Of a stretch of 60,829 nucleotides of DNA, positions 49,505 to 56,526 are shown piece after piece. The DNA is taken from the NCBI GenBank assembly GCA_003450815.1, contig DMES01000033.1, forward strand, positions 1-60,829. The letters run 5' to 3'. Within the stretch, counting starts at the first letter, position 1; each line of letters begins with the position of its first letter. A program made the position numbers and the translations under genes. The notes below the pieces were generated by a model. That model ran no database searches. It worked only from the letters and a program-made list of their open reading frames with translations, and was not told the DNA's origin. Source of the stretch: Elusimicrobiota bacterium (lineage in GTDB: Bacteria; Elusimicrobiota; Elusimicrobia; Elusimicrobiales; UBA9959).

Positions 49505-50806
49505 ATGACCGCCGACCAGCTTAAAATCCTCTGCATAGATGACAACAAGGATATAATCCAGACACTAATAATCCTGCTGTCAAAGGAAAATTTTCTGGTC
49601 TATACCGCTTCGGACCCCAAGTTGGGCATTCTCATCGCAAAAAAGATGGACCCGGACCTGATACTTCTGGACATTATGATGCCAGGGGTAAGCGGATATG
49701 AAGTATGCAAGACTCTCCAGCAGGATGAAGTAACCTCAAAAATTCCGATTGTGTTCATGTCGGCGCTGAACCAGCCGCAGAACAAGGTAAGCGCGCTGGC
49801 GGCTGGCGGAGTGGATTATCTCACCAAGCCTTTCGACAATGAATCACTGCGCAACATCGTAAAGCGCTATGCCGGCAAAAAGGCCACCTGGAGCGCATGT
49901 ATGCCGCCCCAGGGAGTGACCCCGCCCCCCGATACCGAAGGAAAATGGCATTATACGCTTACCGCTTTCAAACTAAGCGTCATAGACAGCTTCAAGCTGG
50001 ACGACGAAAAAGCAAAAGCTGTGACCGCGCTTCAACAAGGTGATGTATATAAGCTGGCCGGAATACTTGGAATTACCACCGCCCGAGTGGCACGCCTGAT
50101 AGCCGGCTTCTCAAAACGCCCATATTTCCAGGTGATAAATCCGGACGACATTAAACTGGGAGTGCTGCCTGTAAAATTCGCCGTGCAGAATAATATCGTG
50201 GCGGTGGATTCGCCGGGAAGTTTAACGCTGCTCGCCATAAGCCACCCTTTCAACTTTGAGCTGCATGAGGTTATACGAAATATCCTGGCCTCCGAATTTG
50301 AGTTCGTCATAACAGAACCCTCCAATATTTCCGTTCTTTACAAACTTGCGGAGGAGCACGATTCATACCCCCAGACTATACCCGGCACTGAAAAGACAAT
50401 AATAGAAGAAGCCGCGCTGAACCGGCTAAGAGCGGCGGCAAAAAGCGTAAAAAACGAGATCAACGAGCCACACGTGAAATATCTCACAGGCAAGCTGCTG
50501 CAGTTCCTGGGAGAAGAAAAAACCGCTGAAGCGCGCATAGAGGCGAAAGGACCCTGTTATTTTGTCAGGACAGGCGCGGCGGACGCGTTAGAGGAATTTA
50601 CCCGGTTTAACCGGATGACCGGCAATACGGTGGCGGCAAGGCTTAAGGCGCTCAGCGGCATGGATATTTTGGAAAGGCGCAAGCCGCAGAAAGGAGCTTT
50701 CGACCTCATCCGCAGCTCCGGGAATTACCGGCTGTCTCTTTCCACCGAGGCGACCGATTATGGAGAAAATCTTATTATTACCCAGGCTGCCAAAGAATCA
50801 ATTTAG
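49505..50806 (+). CDS. Receiver domain fused to the N-terminal half of a GspE/PilB ATPase
   Basis: 433 residues. Residues 1-120 are a response-regulator receiver (CIDDNKD, phospho-Asp in LILLDIMMPGVSGYE, Lys in LTKPFD). About 150-290 resemble the MshEN/GspE_N domain that binds c-di-GMP or contacts the membrane platform (FQVINPDDIKLGVLPVKFA). About 310-433 match the PAS-like N2 domain of PilB/GspE (RLKALSGMDILERRKPQKGA, then STEATDYGENLI). The chain ends exactly where the Walker A domain would begin, so it cannot hydrolyse ATP. It may regulate the short PilB-like ATPases in trans. Confidence 0.87.
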   Translation: MTADQLKILCIDDNKDIIQTLIILLSKENFLVYTASDPKLGILIAKKMDPDLILLDIMMPGVSGYEVCKTLQQDEVTSKIPIVFMSALNQPQNKVSALAAGGVDYLTKPFDNESLRNIVKRYAGKKATWSACMPPQGVTPPPDTEGKWHYTLTAFKLSVIDSFKLDDEKAKAVTALQQGDVYKLAGILGITTARVARLIAGFSKRPYFQVINPDDIKLGVLPVKFAVQNNIVAVDSPGSLTLLAISHPFNFELHEVIRNILASEFEFVITEPSNISVLYKLAEEHDSYPQTIPGTEKTIIEEAALNRLRAAAKSVKNEINEPHVKYLTGKLLQFLGEEKTAEARIEAKGPCYFVRTGAADALEEFTRFNRMTGNTVAARLKALSGMDILERRKPQKGAFDLIRSSGNYRLSLSTEATDYGENLIITQAAKESI

Positions 50807-50899
50807 TTGTTTTTTGACAATAATCCCCCGGCTTCGCATCTCAACATAAGTCTTGCGGAAAAATACCGGTGATACAAGTCGCTCCAACACCTTAAATGC

Positions 50900-50930
50900 A
50901 AAAACCCGGAAGATTCTCCGGGTTTTTGTT
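50900..50930 (+). terminator. Terminator of the receiver-GspE fusion gene
   Basis: AAAAACCCGGA and TCCGGGTTTTT (50900-50910 with 50917-50927) form an 11-bp stem followed by GTT. It lies about 95 bp after the stop codon and at the start of direct repeat copy 1. Confidence 0.85.
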
Positions 50931-50988
50931 TTCACTAACCGCTATTCTCAATTCGCTATACACTGCTGTTAAGGCATTTTCACTATGC
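50931..50988. repeat. Direct repeat copy 1 (remnant of the malic enzyme 3' end)
   Basis: TTCACTAACCGCTATT, then GCTGTTAAGGCATTTTCACT, matches 52761-52816 at roughly three quarters of positions. The homologous bases at 52798-52816 encode the C-terminus of malic enzyme; here they are noncoding. A terminator immediately precedes both copies. Confidence 0.7.
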
Positions 50989-51070
50989 GGCAACATAAAA
51001 ACACCGGAGCGGATATAGGTATTATGTCCCCAGATTCCCCCAGATTCCCTGATTATACGGGAGCGGATAA

Positions 51071-51427
51071 TCAGGCGTTCAGTTTTTTTTCGACTACAGA
51101 TATAAACTTTTCTATATTCAATGGCTTCTCTAAATATTCTGAAACGCCTGTGTCTGCGAGTTCTTCTCTGCTGGGTAAAGAGCCGGTCACCAAAAGACTT
51201 TTTGAACCCGAGCGTTTTTTTTCAAAAAACTTGATAAGCTCCGTTCCCAAGCCATCCGGAAACTGTAGGTCGGTAACAAGCAGATCGTAATCATTGACTT
51301 TAATGAGGTCTGCGGCTTCCCTGAAGCTTGAAGCCTTGGTTGTTAGATAGTCTTTTCCTGTAAATATCCGGGCATATAGTTTAAGGATTCTCTCATCGTC
51401 GTCCGCCAAAAGTATCTTACGGGGCAT
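51071..51427 (-). CDS. Single-domain response regulator
   Basis: 118-residue receiver domain: LLADDDER, phospho-Asp in LLVTDLQFPDG (about residue 52), LLVTGSLPS and Lys in YLEKPLN. No output domain. The start is ATG 51427 following AAGGAGG; a GTG two codons earlier overlaps that spacing. No kinase is adjacent. It lies inside a 1.8-kb segment bracketed by direct repeats, next to the secreted repeat protein. Confidence 0.9.
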   Translation of the reverse strand: MPRKILLADDDERILKLYARIFTGKDYLTTKASSFREAADLIKVNDYDLLVTDLQFPDGLGTELIKFFEKKRSGSKSLLVTGSLPSREELADTGVSEYLEKPLNIEKFISVVEKKLNA

Positions 51428-51607
51428 ATACACCTCCTTTACCTTACCCCCCTACAACGCCAACCAGATAAACCGGGGATGTCCAACGACACCTCATAAT
51501 CATAGTATAACGCAAGTTACATATACTTTCAAGTGCCAAAATGCCTAACCACACCGCATAACTAGTTCCAACCCAACTAGGCCTCTGTAGGGAACTTTCA
51601 TACCAGG

Positions 51608-51630
51608 CGTGCGCGCGTACCGCGCGCACC
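51608..51630. repeat. GC-rich palindrome
   Basis: GTGCGCGCG and CGCGCGCAC flank a short centre. It lies just beyond the terminator of the repeat-protein gene. The rest of the 51434-51684 gap shows no gene. Confidence 0.55.
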
Positions 51631-51661
51631 AAAAACAAGCGCCCCGCTTTTGGCGGGGCGC
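51631..51661 (-). terminator. Terminator of the Pro/Gly-rich repeat protein gene
   Basis: GCGCCCCGC (51639-51647) pairs with GCGGGGCGC (51653-51661). Read on the minus strand it is followed by TTGTTTTTGG. It lies about 25 bp after the stop codon. Confidence 0.85.
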
Positions 51662-51684
51662 CCATTAAGCAAACAACCGTCCGC

Positions 51685-52572
51685 TTACCTGGTGATTGCC
51701 ATGAAGCAATGATCGGCCTGAGGCACCTGATAAAAGTCGAATATAGGGGTGCCGTTGCCACCGGTGTAAATGCTGTTGACAGGGTTGCTGGCGCGAATGA
51801 TAGTACCGAAGACGTCATAGTAGTAGAACGTCGCAGTGCCATAGAACGGCATGGTCTTCTCCACTATGAAGCCCTTAGCGGAAATGCCTGGGGTAATATC
51901 ACAGACTGTGCGATACAGGGAGTACGGATGATTATTGCCACTCCACCAGTTGTTATAATTGTTCCACCAGTCATTGTGATTCTGGCCATGCTGATTCCAG
52001 TGGTTATTATTCCAGTCGTTATTATTCCAGTCGGGATGGCCGCCGTGATGAGGGTGCCATGGACCGGGCTGAGGACCGGGCTGCGGATGCCACGGACCGG
52101 GCTGGGGACCGGGCTGCGGATGCCACGGACCGGGCTGGGGACCGGGCTGCGGATGCCACGGACCAGGTTGCGGGCCGGGCTGAGGATGCCACGGACCAGG
52201 TTGCGGGCCGGGCTGAGGATGCCACGGACCAGGTTGCGGGCCGGGACCGTCATGATGCCCAGGACCATCGTGGTTTCCGTGTCCGGGCTGAGGGCCGGGG
52301 CCATTATGGTTCCCTCCATGGTTTTGTGGCACTGGGGCCGGTGGATTGACATGGTTGAACTGCCCGCCGCCGGGCCCACCATGATTGCCGCCACCGGGCC
52401 CACCATGTCCACCGCCTGGCCCACCGCCATGACCACCGAATTTAAGGTCATTAACCAGTGTGTTAAGGTCACCACCCTGATTATCGAATGAAACTACTTG
52501 GGCTGTAGCAAAGCCCGCGTAACAGACAAGCGCCATCGTCGCAACGAAAGCGCCCTTACTGAATTTTTTCAT
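51685..52572 (-). CDS. Secreted Gly/Pro/His/Trp-rich protein with 11-residue tandem repeats
   Basis: 295 residues. A signal peptide (MKKFSKGAFVATMALVCYAG, cleaved near ATA-QVV) is followed by a Gly/His tract (GGHGGGPGGGHGGPGGG), then six tandem PGPQPGPWHPQ units, an Asn/Trp tract (DWNNNDWNNNHWNQHG) and a C-terminal domain of about 85 residues with two Cys (TVCDITPGIS and ADHCFMAI). The Trp/Pro/His content suggests carbohydrate, metal or surface binding, but no family is recognised. The start is ATG 52572 after AGGAGGG; the longer reading has no ribosome-binding site. Confidence 0.83.
   Translation of the reverse strand: MKKFSKGAFVATMALVCYAGFATAQVVSFDNQGGDLNTLVNDLKFGGHGGGPGGGHGGPGGGNHGGPGGGQFNHVNPPAPVPQNHGGNHNGPGPQPGHGNHDGPGHHDGPGPQPGPWHPQPGPQPGPWHPQPGPQPGPWHPQPGPQPGPWHPQPGPQPGPWHPQPGPQPGPWHPHHGGHPDWNNNDWNNNHWNQHGQNHNDWWNNYNNWWSGNNHPYSLYRTVCDITPGISAKGFIVEKTMPFYGTATFYYYDVFGTIIRASNPVNSIYTGGNGTPIFDFYQVPQADHCFMAITR
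52056..52253. repeat. Six 33-bp tandem repeats within a coding sequence
   Basis: Units begin at 52056, 52089, 52122, 52155, 52188 and 52221 and each encodes PGPQPGPWHPQ on the minus strand. Two sub-types of third-position variants are grouped in blocks, indicating stepwise local duplication. There are no spacers, so it is not a CRISPR array. Confidence 0.95.
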
Positions 52573-52726
52573 GCTTTCCCTCCTGTAAATTTTACTGCCT
52601 AGATACACGATAACACTTTTCATCATTTTCGGTAAGATACAAAGGTCCCTCAAATCCACAGGAAATAGCCCAGTAAAAAATAGGCCTTAAGGGCATTCGC
52701 CTGACCGGGTAAAAAGTAATAAAAAA

Positions 52727-52760
52727 GCCAAAGCCCGGGAAAACTTTCCCGGGCTTTGGC
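52727..52760 (-). terminator. Malic enzyme terminator
   Basis: A 16-bp perfect stem (52727-52742 with 52745-52760) reads GCCAAAGCCCGGGAAA, with a T run on the minus strand. It lies about 40 bp beyond the malic enzyme stop codon. Confidence 0.9.
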
Positions 52761-52816
52761 TTCGCTAACCGCTATTATCTCTTAGCTATTCCAGCTGTTA
52801 CGGCATTTTCACTATG
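52761..52816. repeat. Direct repeat copy 2 (functional malic enzyme 3' end)
   Basis: TTCGCTAACCGCTATT, then AGCTGTTACGGCATTTTCAC, is the partner of 50931-50988. Its right part is the real coding end of malic enzyme, so this is probably the ancestral copy. Confidence 0.7.
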
Positions 52817-54141
52817 CCTTCTTTCTGCCTGAGTTCGGTGTCCCTTATTGACCGCTTTATGGCGAATTCCGCTGCTTTGCGCAATTCAGCTTCAGAAAGA
52901 ATTTTTCTGGCCACACCCTGCTTTATCGCCATAAGACCCACGGCCACCGCCTCCTCAATAAAAACCTCAGGCTCATCCATCCGCGGCATTATATAATCTG
53001 CCCTAAGACCCTTCTTCGCGGCGTAACCGGCCAGCGCCTCTGCCGCGGCTATGCACATTTCATTGGTAATGGTTTTAGCGCGAACATCCAGCACCCCACG
53101 GAAAATGCCTGGGAAGCCGAGTGAGTTATTAACCTGGTTCTCAAAGTCCGAACGGCCGGTGGCAACCACGCGCGCACCGGCTTCTTTCGCGTCCCAAGGC
53201 CATATTTCCGGAATAGGATTCGCGGTCGCAAAAACGATGGAATCCTTGTTCATTTTAGAAACCCATTCTTTCTTAACCGTGTCGGGCCCGGGGGTGGAAG
53301 CCGCGCTCAACACATCCGCGCCCACCAAAGCGTCCTGTGCGCCGCCTTTTATCTGCCTGCCATTGGTAACTTCACACATATGCCACTTTTCTTTCTGGTC
53401 CTTAAGATCGGCCCGGTCTTTGTGGAGAATGCCTTTTGAGTCCACATATATCAGGTTTTCGGGCTTCGCGCCATAGGCCATGTAAAGAGAACCTATCCTT
53501 ATATTGGCCGCGCCAGCGCCCAAAAGCACAATCTTCACATCCTGTATCTTCTTGCCCACAATTTTCAGCGCGTTTATAAGTCCAGCCAGACACACTGTCG
53601 CGGTGCCCTGCTGGTCGTCATGCCAGACCGGGATATTCATGGTCTTACGAAGCTCGTCCAGTATGTAAAAGCATTTGGGCTGGGATAAATCCTCAAGGTT
53701 TATGCCGCCGAAGCTGGGGGCAAGGTACTGTACTGTTTTTATAATCTCATCCGGGTCCTTGGTAGCAAGGCAGATGGGGAAAGCGTCCACGCCGCCCAGA
53801 TACTTAAACAAAAGGCCTTTGCCTTCCATAACAGGCAGGCCTGCCTCGGGACCTATATCGCCAAGCCCAAGCACACGGGTACCATCTGAAACCACGGCCA
53901 CCATATTACCCTTGTTGGTATGCTCATAAACTGTTTCCGGATTTTTCTCTATATCCTTACAGACGGAGGCAACGCCAGGCGTATACCATATAGCGAAGTC
54001 GTCAATATTCCTGATGCAACACTTGGGGGAAATTTCTATTTTGCCTTTATAAAAAGGATGAAGCTTCATGGCGTCCAAAGCCGGCTTGCTGGCTTTTTTA
54101 AGAAGTTCTTCCTTTGACAGTTTCTGGGTTGTGTTGGCCAT
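52798..54141 (-). CDS. Malic enzyme (oxaloacetate-decarboxylating, NAD(P)-dependent)
   Basis: 447 residues; converts malate to pyruvate and CO2 while reducing NAD(P). YTPGVASVCKDI, GDGTR-like VSDGTRVLGLGDIG, GINLEDLSQP, WHDDQQGTA and the cofactor loop LLGAGAANIRIG are signatures of the short bacterial malic enzymes. The phosphotransacetylase-like extension of MaeB is absent. The start follows AAAAGGAGC. The coenzyme choice cannot be read. Together with acetate kinase it supports a fermentative carbon flow through pyruvate. Confidence 0.95.
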   Translation of the reverse strand: MANTTQKLSKEELLKKASKPALDAMKLHPFYKGKIEISPKCCIRNIDDFAIWYTPGVASVCKDIEKNPETVYEHTNKGNMVAVVSDGTRVLGLGDIGPEAGLPVMEGKGLLFKYLGGVDAFPICLATKDPDEIIKTVQYLAPSFGGINLEDLSQPKCFYILDELRKTMNIPVWHDDQQGTATVCLAGLINALKIVGKKIQDVKIVLLGAGAANIRIGSLYMAYGAKPENLIYVDSKGILHKDRADLKDQKEKWHMCEVTNGRQIKGGAQDALVGADVLSAASTPGPDTVKKEWVSKMNKDSIVFATANPIPEIWPWDAKEAGARVVATGRSDFENQVNNSLGFPGIFRGVLDVRAKTITNEMCIAAAEALAGYAAKKGLRADYIMPRMDEPEVFIEEAVAVGLMAIKQGVARKILSEAELRKAAEFAIKRSIRDTELRQKEGIVKMP

Positions 54142-54207
54142 TTTGTATGCTCCTTTTATCCGTTAAGTTTTCGCCTTAAATCCTCTCTGAATTCTAATAA
54201 ATAAAAT

Positions 54208-54237
54208 TTGTTTTTACAATTCCTTTTTTGATATACT
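54208..54237 (+). promoter_or_regulatory. Promoter upstream of the structured leader and tRNA-Met
   Basis: -35 TTGTTT (54208-54213) and extended -10 TGATATACT (TATACT 54232-54237) at 18-bp spacing. Predicted start near 54244, where an RNA structure begins. The 14-base string TTTTTTGATATACT is shared with 18267-18280. Confidence 0.5.
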
Positions 54238-54243
54238 TTTCGC

Positions 54244-54345
54244 ACACCCGAAAGTCAGCGAACCGCTGACTCCCGGTGTAGAAACCTGCCCGCAAAAATA
54301 GTGGCCGGTACACGGTTACATGTAACCGCGCGCTATATTAATCGG
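54244..54345 (+). ncRNA. Unassigned structured RNA or leader
   Basis: ACACC...GGTGT encloses an inner stem GTCAGCG-AAC-CGCTGAC (54254-54270) with A- and C-rich internal loops. Further on, CGGTTACATGTAACCG (54313-54328) is a perfect 16-nt palindrome. It starts at a promoter-like element and ends about 10 nt before tRNA-Met. No known riboswitch or housekeeping RNA is recognised; it may be a tRNA leader or a small RNA. Confidence 0.4.
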
Positions 54346-54354
54346 ATTTACGGT

Positions 54355-54427
54355 GGCACCGTAGCTCAGTGGTCAGAGCGGGCGTTTCATAAGCGCTAGG
54401 TCAGTGGTTCAATCCCACTCGGTGCCA
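54355..54427 (+). tRNA. tRNA-Met (anticodon CAU)
   Basis: A 73-nt cloverleaf: acceptor GGCACCG pairs with CGGTGCC, D-arm GCTCAGTGGTCAGAGC, anticodon loop TTCATAA, T-loop GTTCAATCC. The paired 1-72 position excludes the initiator. A CAU anticodon could also be the Ile2 tRNA after lysidine modification; elongator Met is preferred but not certain. CCA is not encoded. Confidence 0.93.
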
Positions 54428-54558
54428 CGTTGTTTTCAGCCGCCAACAGGGGTAACGGCGGGCACTTAGGTTAAAGGTTCAGCTGATTATTTAGTAACGC
54501 GGTTTCTGCTCAGCCTTTATTTGCTTGTTTAAGGATGCGATAAATGGGGGGATTTCCG

Positions 54559-55029
54559 ATGTCTGAAACATATATTACCAGAGATGGTTTTGTAAAACTT
54601 AAAGCGGAATTGTCAAATTTCAACCGCCAGAAGATGGAACTCGCAAAAGAGATAGGCGAGGCACGGGAACAGGGAGATTTGCGCGAAAACGCGGGCTACG
54701 CAGCCGCCAAAGAACGACAAGGAATGGTTCTCAAAAGAATAGGCGAAATTGAGGCCAAACTGAATTCAGCCAAAATAGTTGAAGATCTTACGGTGGACCG
54801 CGAAATGATACGTATAGGCGCGAAGGTTACAGTATTAGACGCGGCCTCAGGCAGGAAAATCAGCTACACGCTTGCCGGAACAGATGAGGCGGACCCCTCT
54901 GAGGGAAAGATCTCCGTAAGTTCTCCTCTGGCCCAAGGACTGCTGGGCTCCAAGGCCGGTGAAAAAGTTAAAATCACCTTACCGGGCGGAGAAAAGAATT
55001 TTGAGATTCTTTTGGTTGAATATTTTTAG
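54559..55029 (+). CDS. greA: Transcription elongation factor GreA
   Basis: 156 residues. Coiled-coil N-terminal domain (about 5-75) with the family motif AREQGDLRENAGYAAAKERQ, whose acidic tip rescues backtracked RNA polymerase, then a globular C-terminal domain (VTVLDAASGRKISYTLAG, SPLAQGLLGSKAGE). The start at 54559 (MSETYITRDGF) aligns with family N-termini and follows GGGGGGA; ATG 54544, after AAGGA, is a possible alternative adding five residues. It precedes the PilB-like gene by about 40 bp. Confidence 0.95.
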   Translation: MSETYITRDGFVKLKAELSNFNRQKMELAKEIGEAREQGDLRENAGYAAAKERQGMVLKRIGEIEAKLNSAKIVEDLTVDREMIRIGAKVTVLDAASGRKISYTLAGTDEADPSEGKISVSSPLAQGLLGSKAGEKVKITLPGGEKNFEILLVEYF

Positions 55030-55069
55030 ACATCTCGATCATTTGGCATGAATTGGCGCAGGAGGTTTT

Positions 55070-56410
55070 ATGGCATTTTGGGGAAACGATAAACAGGAAG
55101 ACGGAAAGACTCCTATACAACAGCAGCAGCCGGTGTTGACCGGCAGCCTTGAAGACTCTTACAACGAACTCGTAAAGGTCAAAGGACGCACACCAGGCAT
55201 AGATTTGGCCATCCGTTTAAGTGACCTTATACTTGATCACGCCGTTAAGGAACGCTCAAGCGACGTGCACATAGAATCCCAGGGCGCGAACCTTCGCGTA
55301 CGCTTCCGCGTTGACGGAATTTTGCAGGATATGCTTAATTCCCCTAAAAACTCCGACATCCCTCTTACCCAGCGCATCAGAGTCCTGGCTGGTTTTGACC
55401 CCGAGCCGCCCACTTCTTTCCGCAACGAAGAGGGACGCTTTCAGAAGATAATAGCCGGCCGGGCGATACAAGTGCGCGTTTCATCTTTCCCAACAGTCAA
55501 CGGCGAAAAGCTGGTGCTGCGGGTGCTGGACCGCCAACAACTGGGGCTGGACATTGAACAGCTGGGGCTGGACCCGGAAGCCATGGTGATAATCAAGAAA
55601 GTCATCCGCAACCCGTACGGAATCTTCTTCATTACCGGCTCCACCGGCTCCGGCAAAACCACTTCGCTCTACGCCATTCTAAAGAACATCAGTACCCCAA
55701 TGATAAATGTGATCACGCTTGAAGACCCTGTGGAATACCGCCTTGAAGGCCTTAACCAGGCGCAGATAAGCGCCAAAACCGGTTTTACCTGGGCCGAGGG
55801 GCTGCGCACCATATTGCGGCAGGACCCGGATGTGATAATGGTCGGGGAAATAAGGGATTATGAAAGCGCCGAGATCAGCCTCCGCTCAGCTCTGACTGGA
55901 CACCTGCTGTTTACAACAATACATACCATAAACGCGCCCAGTATAATAGAGCGGCTTTTTGAAATGGGCATACCGCCGTTCTTAATCGCCTCCTCAATGC
56001 TTGGCGCCATGAGCCAGCGCCTGGTACGCAAAGTTTGCCCGCATTGTTCACAAAAAGCCACTCCGCCCTCCGAAGCCGTCGTAAATGAATTCATTAAAAA
56101 CATGGACCCAACCGAGGGGAAAATTATCAAGGAACTTATTCTCAAGCCCGGCGCCACTTACAAGATTGAAAAAGGTTGCCCCGAATGCCGCAATACCGGC
56201 TATATGGGCCGCACCGGCATTTTCGAACTGATGATAATGAACGAGGAAATCCGCAAGCAGGTTTTAGACCACGCCCCGACCGACCTGATAAAGCGCACCG
56301 GCGTTCAGACCGGAAAAATGCGCACGCTCCTGATGGACGGCATACTGAAAGCCCGCACAGGCGTTACCACGCTATCAGAAGTAATAAGAGTTACCGCGAC
56401 AATGGTATAA
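55070..56410 (+). CDS. PilB/GspE-like type II secretion/type IV pilus ATPase, short form
   Basis: 446 residues. N2 domain (about 40-155; DVHIESQGANLRVRFRVDG) and ATPase domain with Walker A GSTGSGKTTSLYAI, Asp box LEDPVEYRLEG, Walker B PDVIMVGEIRD and His box TGHLLFTTIHT. A zinc site is formed by CPHC and CPEC. It lacks the N-terminal MshEN domain of full PilB/GspE; that domain is found instead in the receiver fusion at 49505. An AGGAGG site precedes the start. Its frameshifted paralogue lies at 37930-39244. Confidence 0.93.
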   Translation: MAFWGNDKQEDGKTPIQQQQPVLTGSLEDSYNELVKVKGRTPGIDLAIRLSDLILDHAVKERSSDVHIESQGANLRVRFRVDGILQDMLNSPKNSDIPLTQRIRVLAGFDPEPPTSFRNEEGRFQKIIAGRAIQVRVSSFPTVNGEKLVLRVLDRQQLGLDIEQLGLDPEAMVIIKKVIRNPYGIFFITGSTGSGKTTSLYAILKNISTPMINVITLEDPVEYRLEGLNQAQISAKTGFTWAEGLRTILRQDPDVIMVGEIRDYESAEISLRSALTGHLLFTTIHTINAPSIIERLFEMGIPPFLIASSMLGAMSQRLVRKVCPHCSQKATPPSEAVVNEFIKNMDPTEGKIIKELILKPGATYKIEKGCPECRNTGYMGRTGIFELMIMNEEIRKQVLDHAPTDLIKRTGVQTGKMRTLLMDGILKARTGVTTLSEVIRVTATMV

Positions 56411-56412
56411 GC

Positions 56413-56430
56413 CAGCCGCTAAAGCGGCTT
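56413..56430 (+). terminator. Short hairpin after the PilB-like gene
   Basis: AGCCGCT-AA-AGCGGCT followed by TTTG. A small stem and short T run, so termination may be weak. A class H element follows directly. Confidence 0.55.
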
Positions 56431-56523
56431 TGATTACACCGATTACGAACAACGATTACACAGATTGCTTTACGAATCCCTGTTTAATCTGTGTAATCTC
56501 CGTTAGAAATCCGTGCAATCTCT
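56431..56523. repeat. Intergenic word-hairpin, class H (GATTACACAGATTAC words)
   Basis: The left arm GATTACACCGATTACGAACA, continuing GATTACACAGATT, pairs with the right arm AATCTGTGTAATCTCCGTTA, continuing ATCCGTGCAATC. It ends 3 nt before the aspartokinase ATG, so the gene has no visible ribosome-binding site. Confidence 0.8.
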
Positions 56524-56526
56524 CCA

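Noticed and set aside
52056..52253. 33-bp regular repeats resembling a CRISPR array
   Set aside because: The units are directly adjacent with no spacers and are translated as PGPQPGPWHPQ within a gene with signal peptide, ribosome-binding site and terminator.
51871..52475. Long overlapping frames in the repeat-protein region on both strands
   Set aside because: They are shadows created by the 33-bp periodicity and GC-rich codons; only the 51685-52572 frame has a signal peptide and ribosome-binding site.
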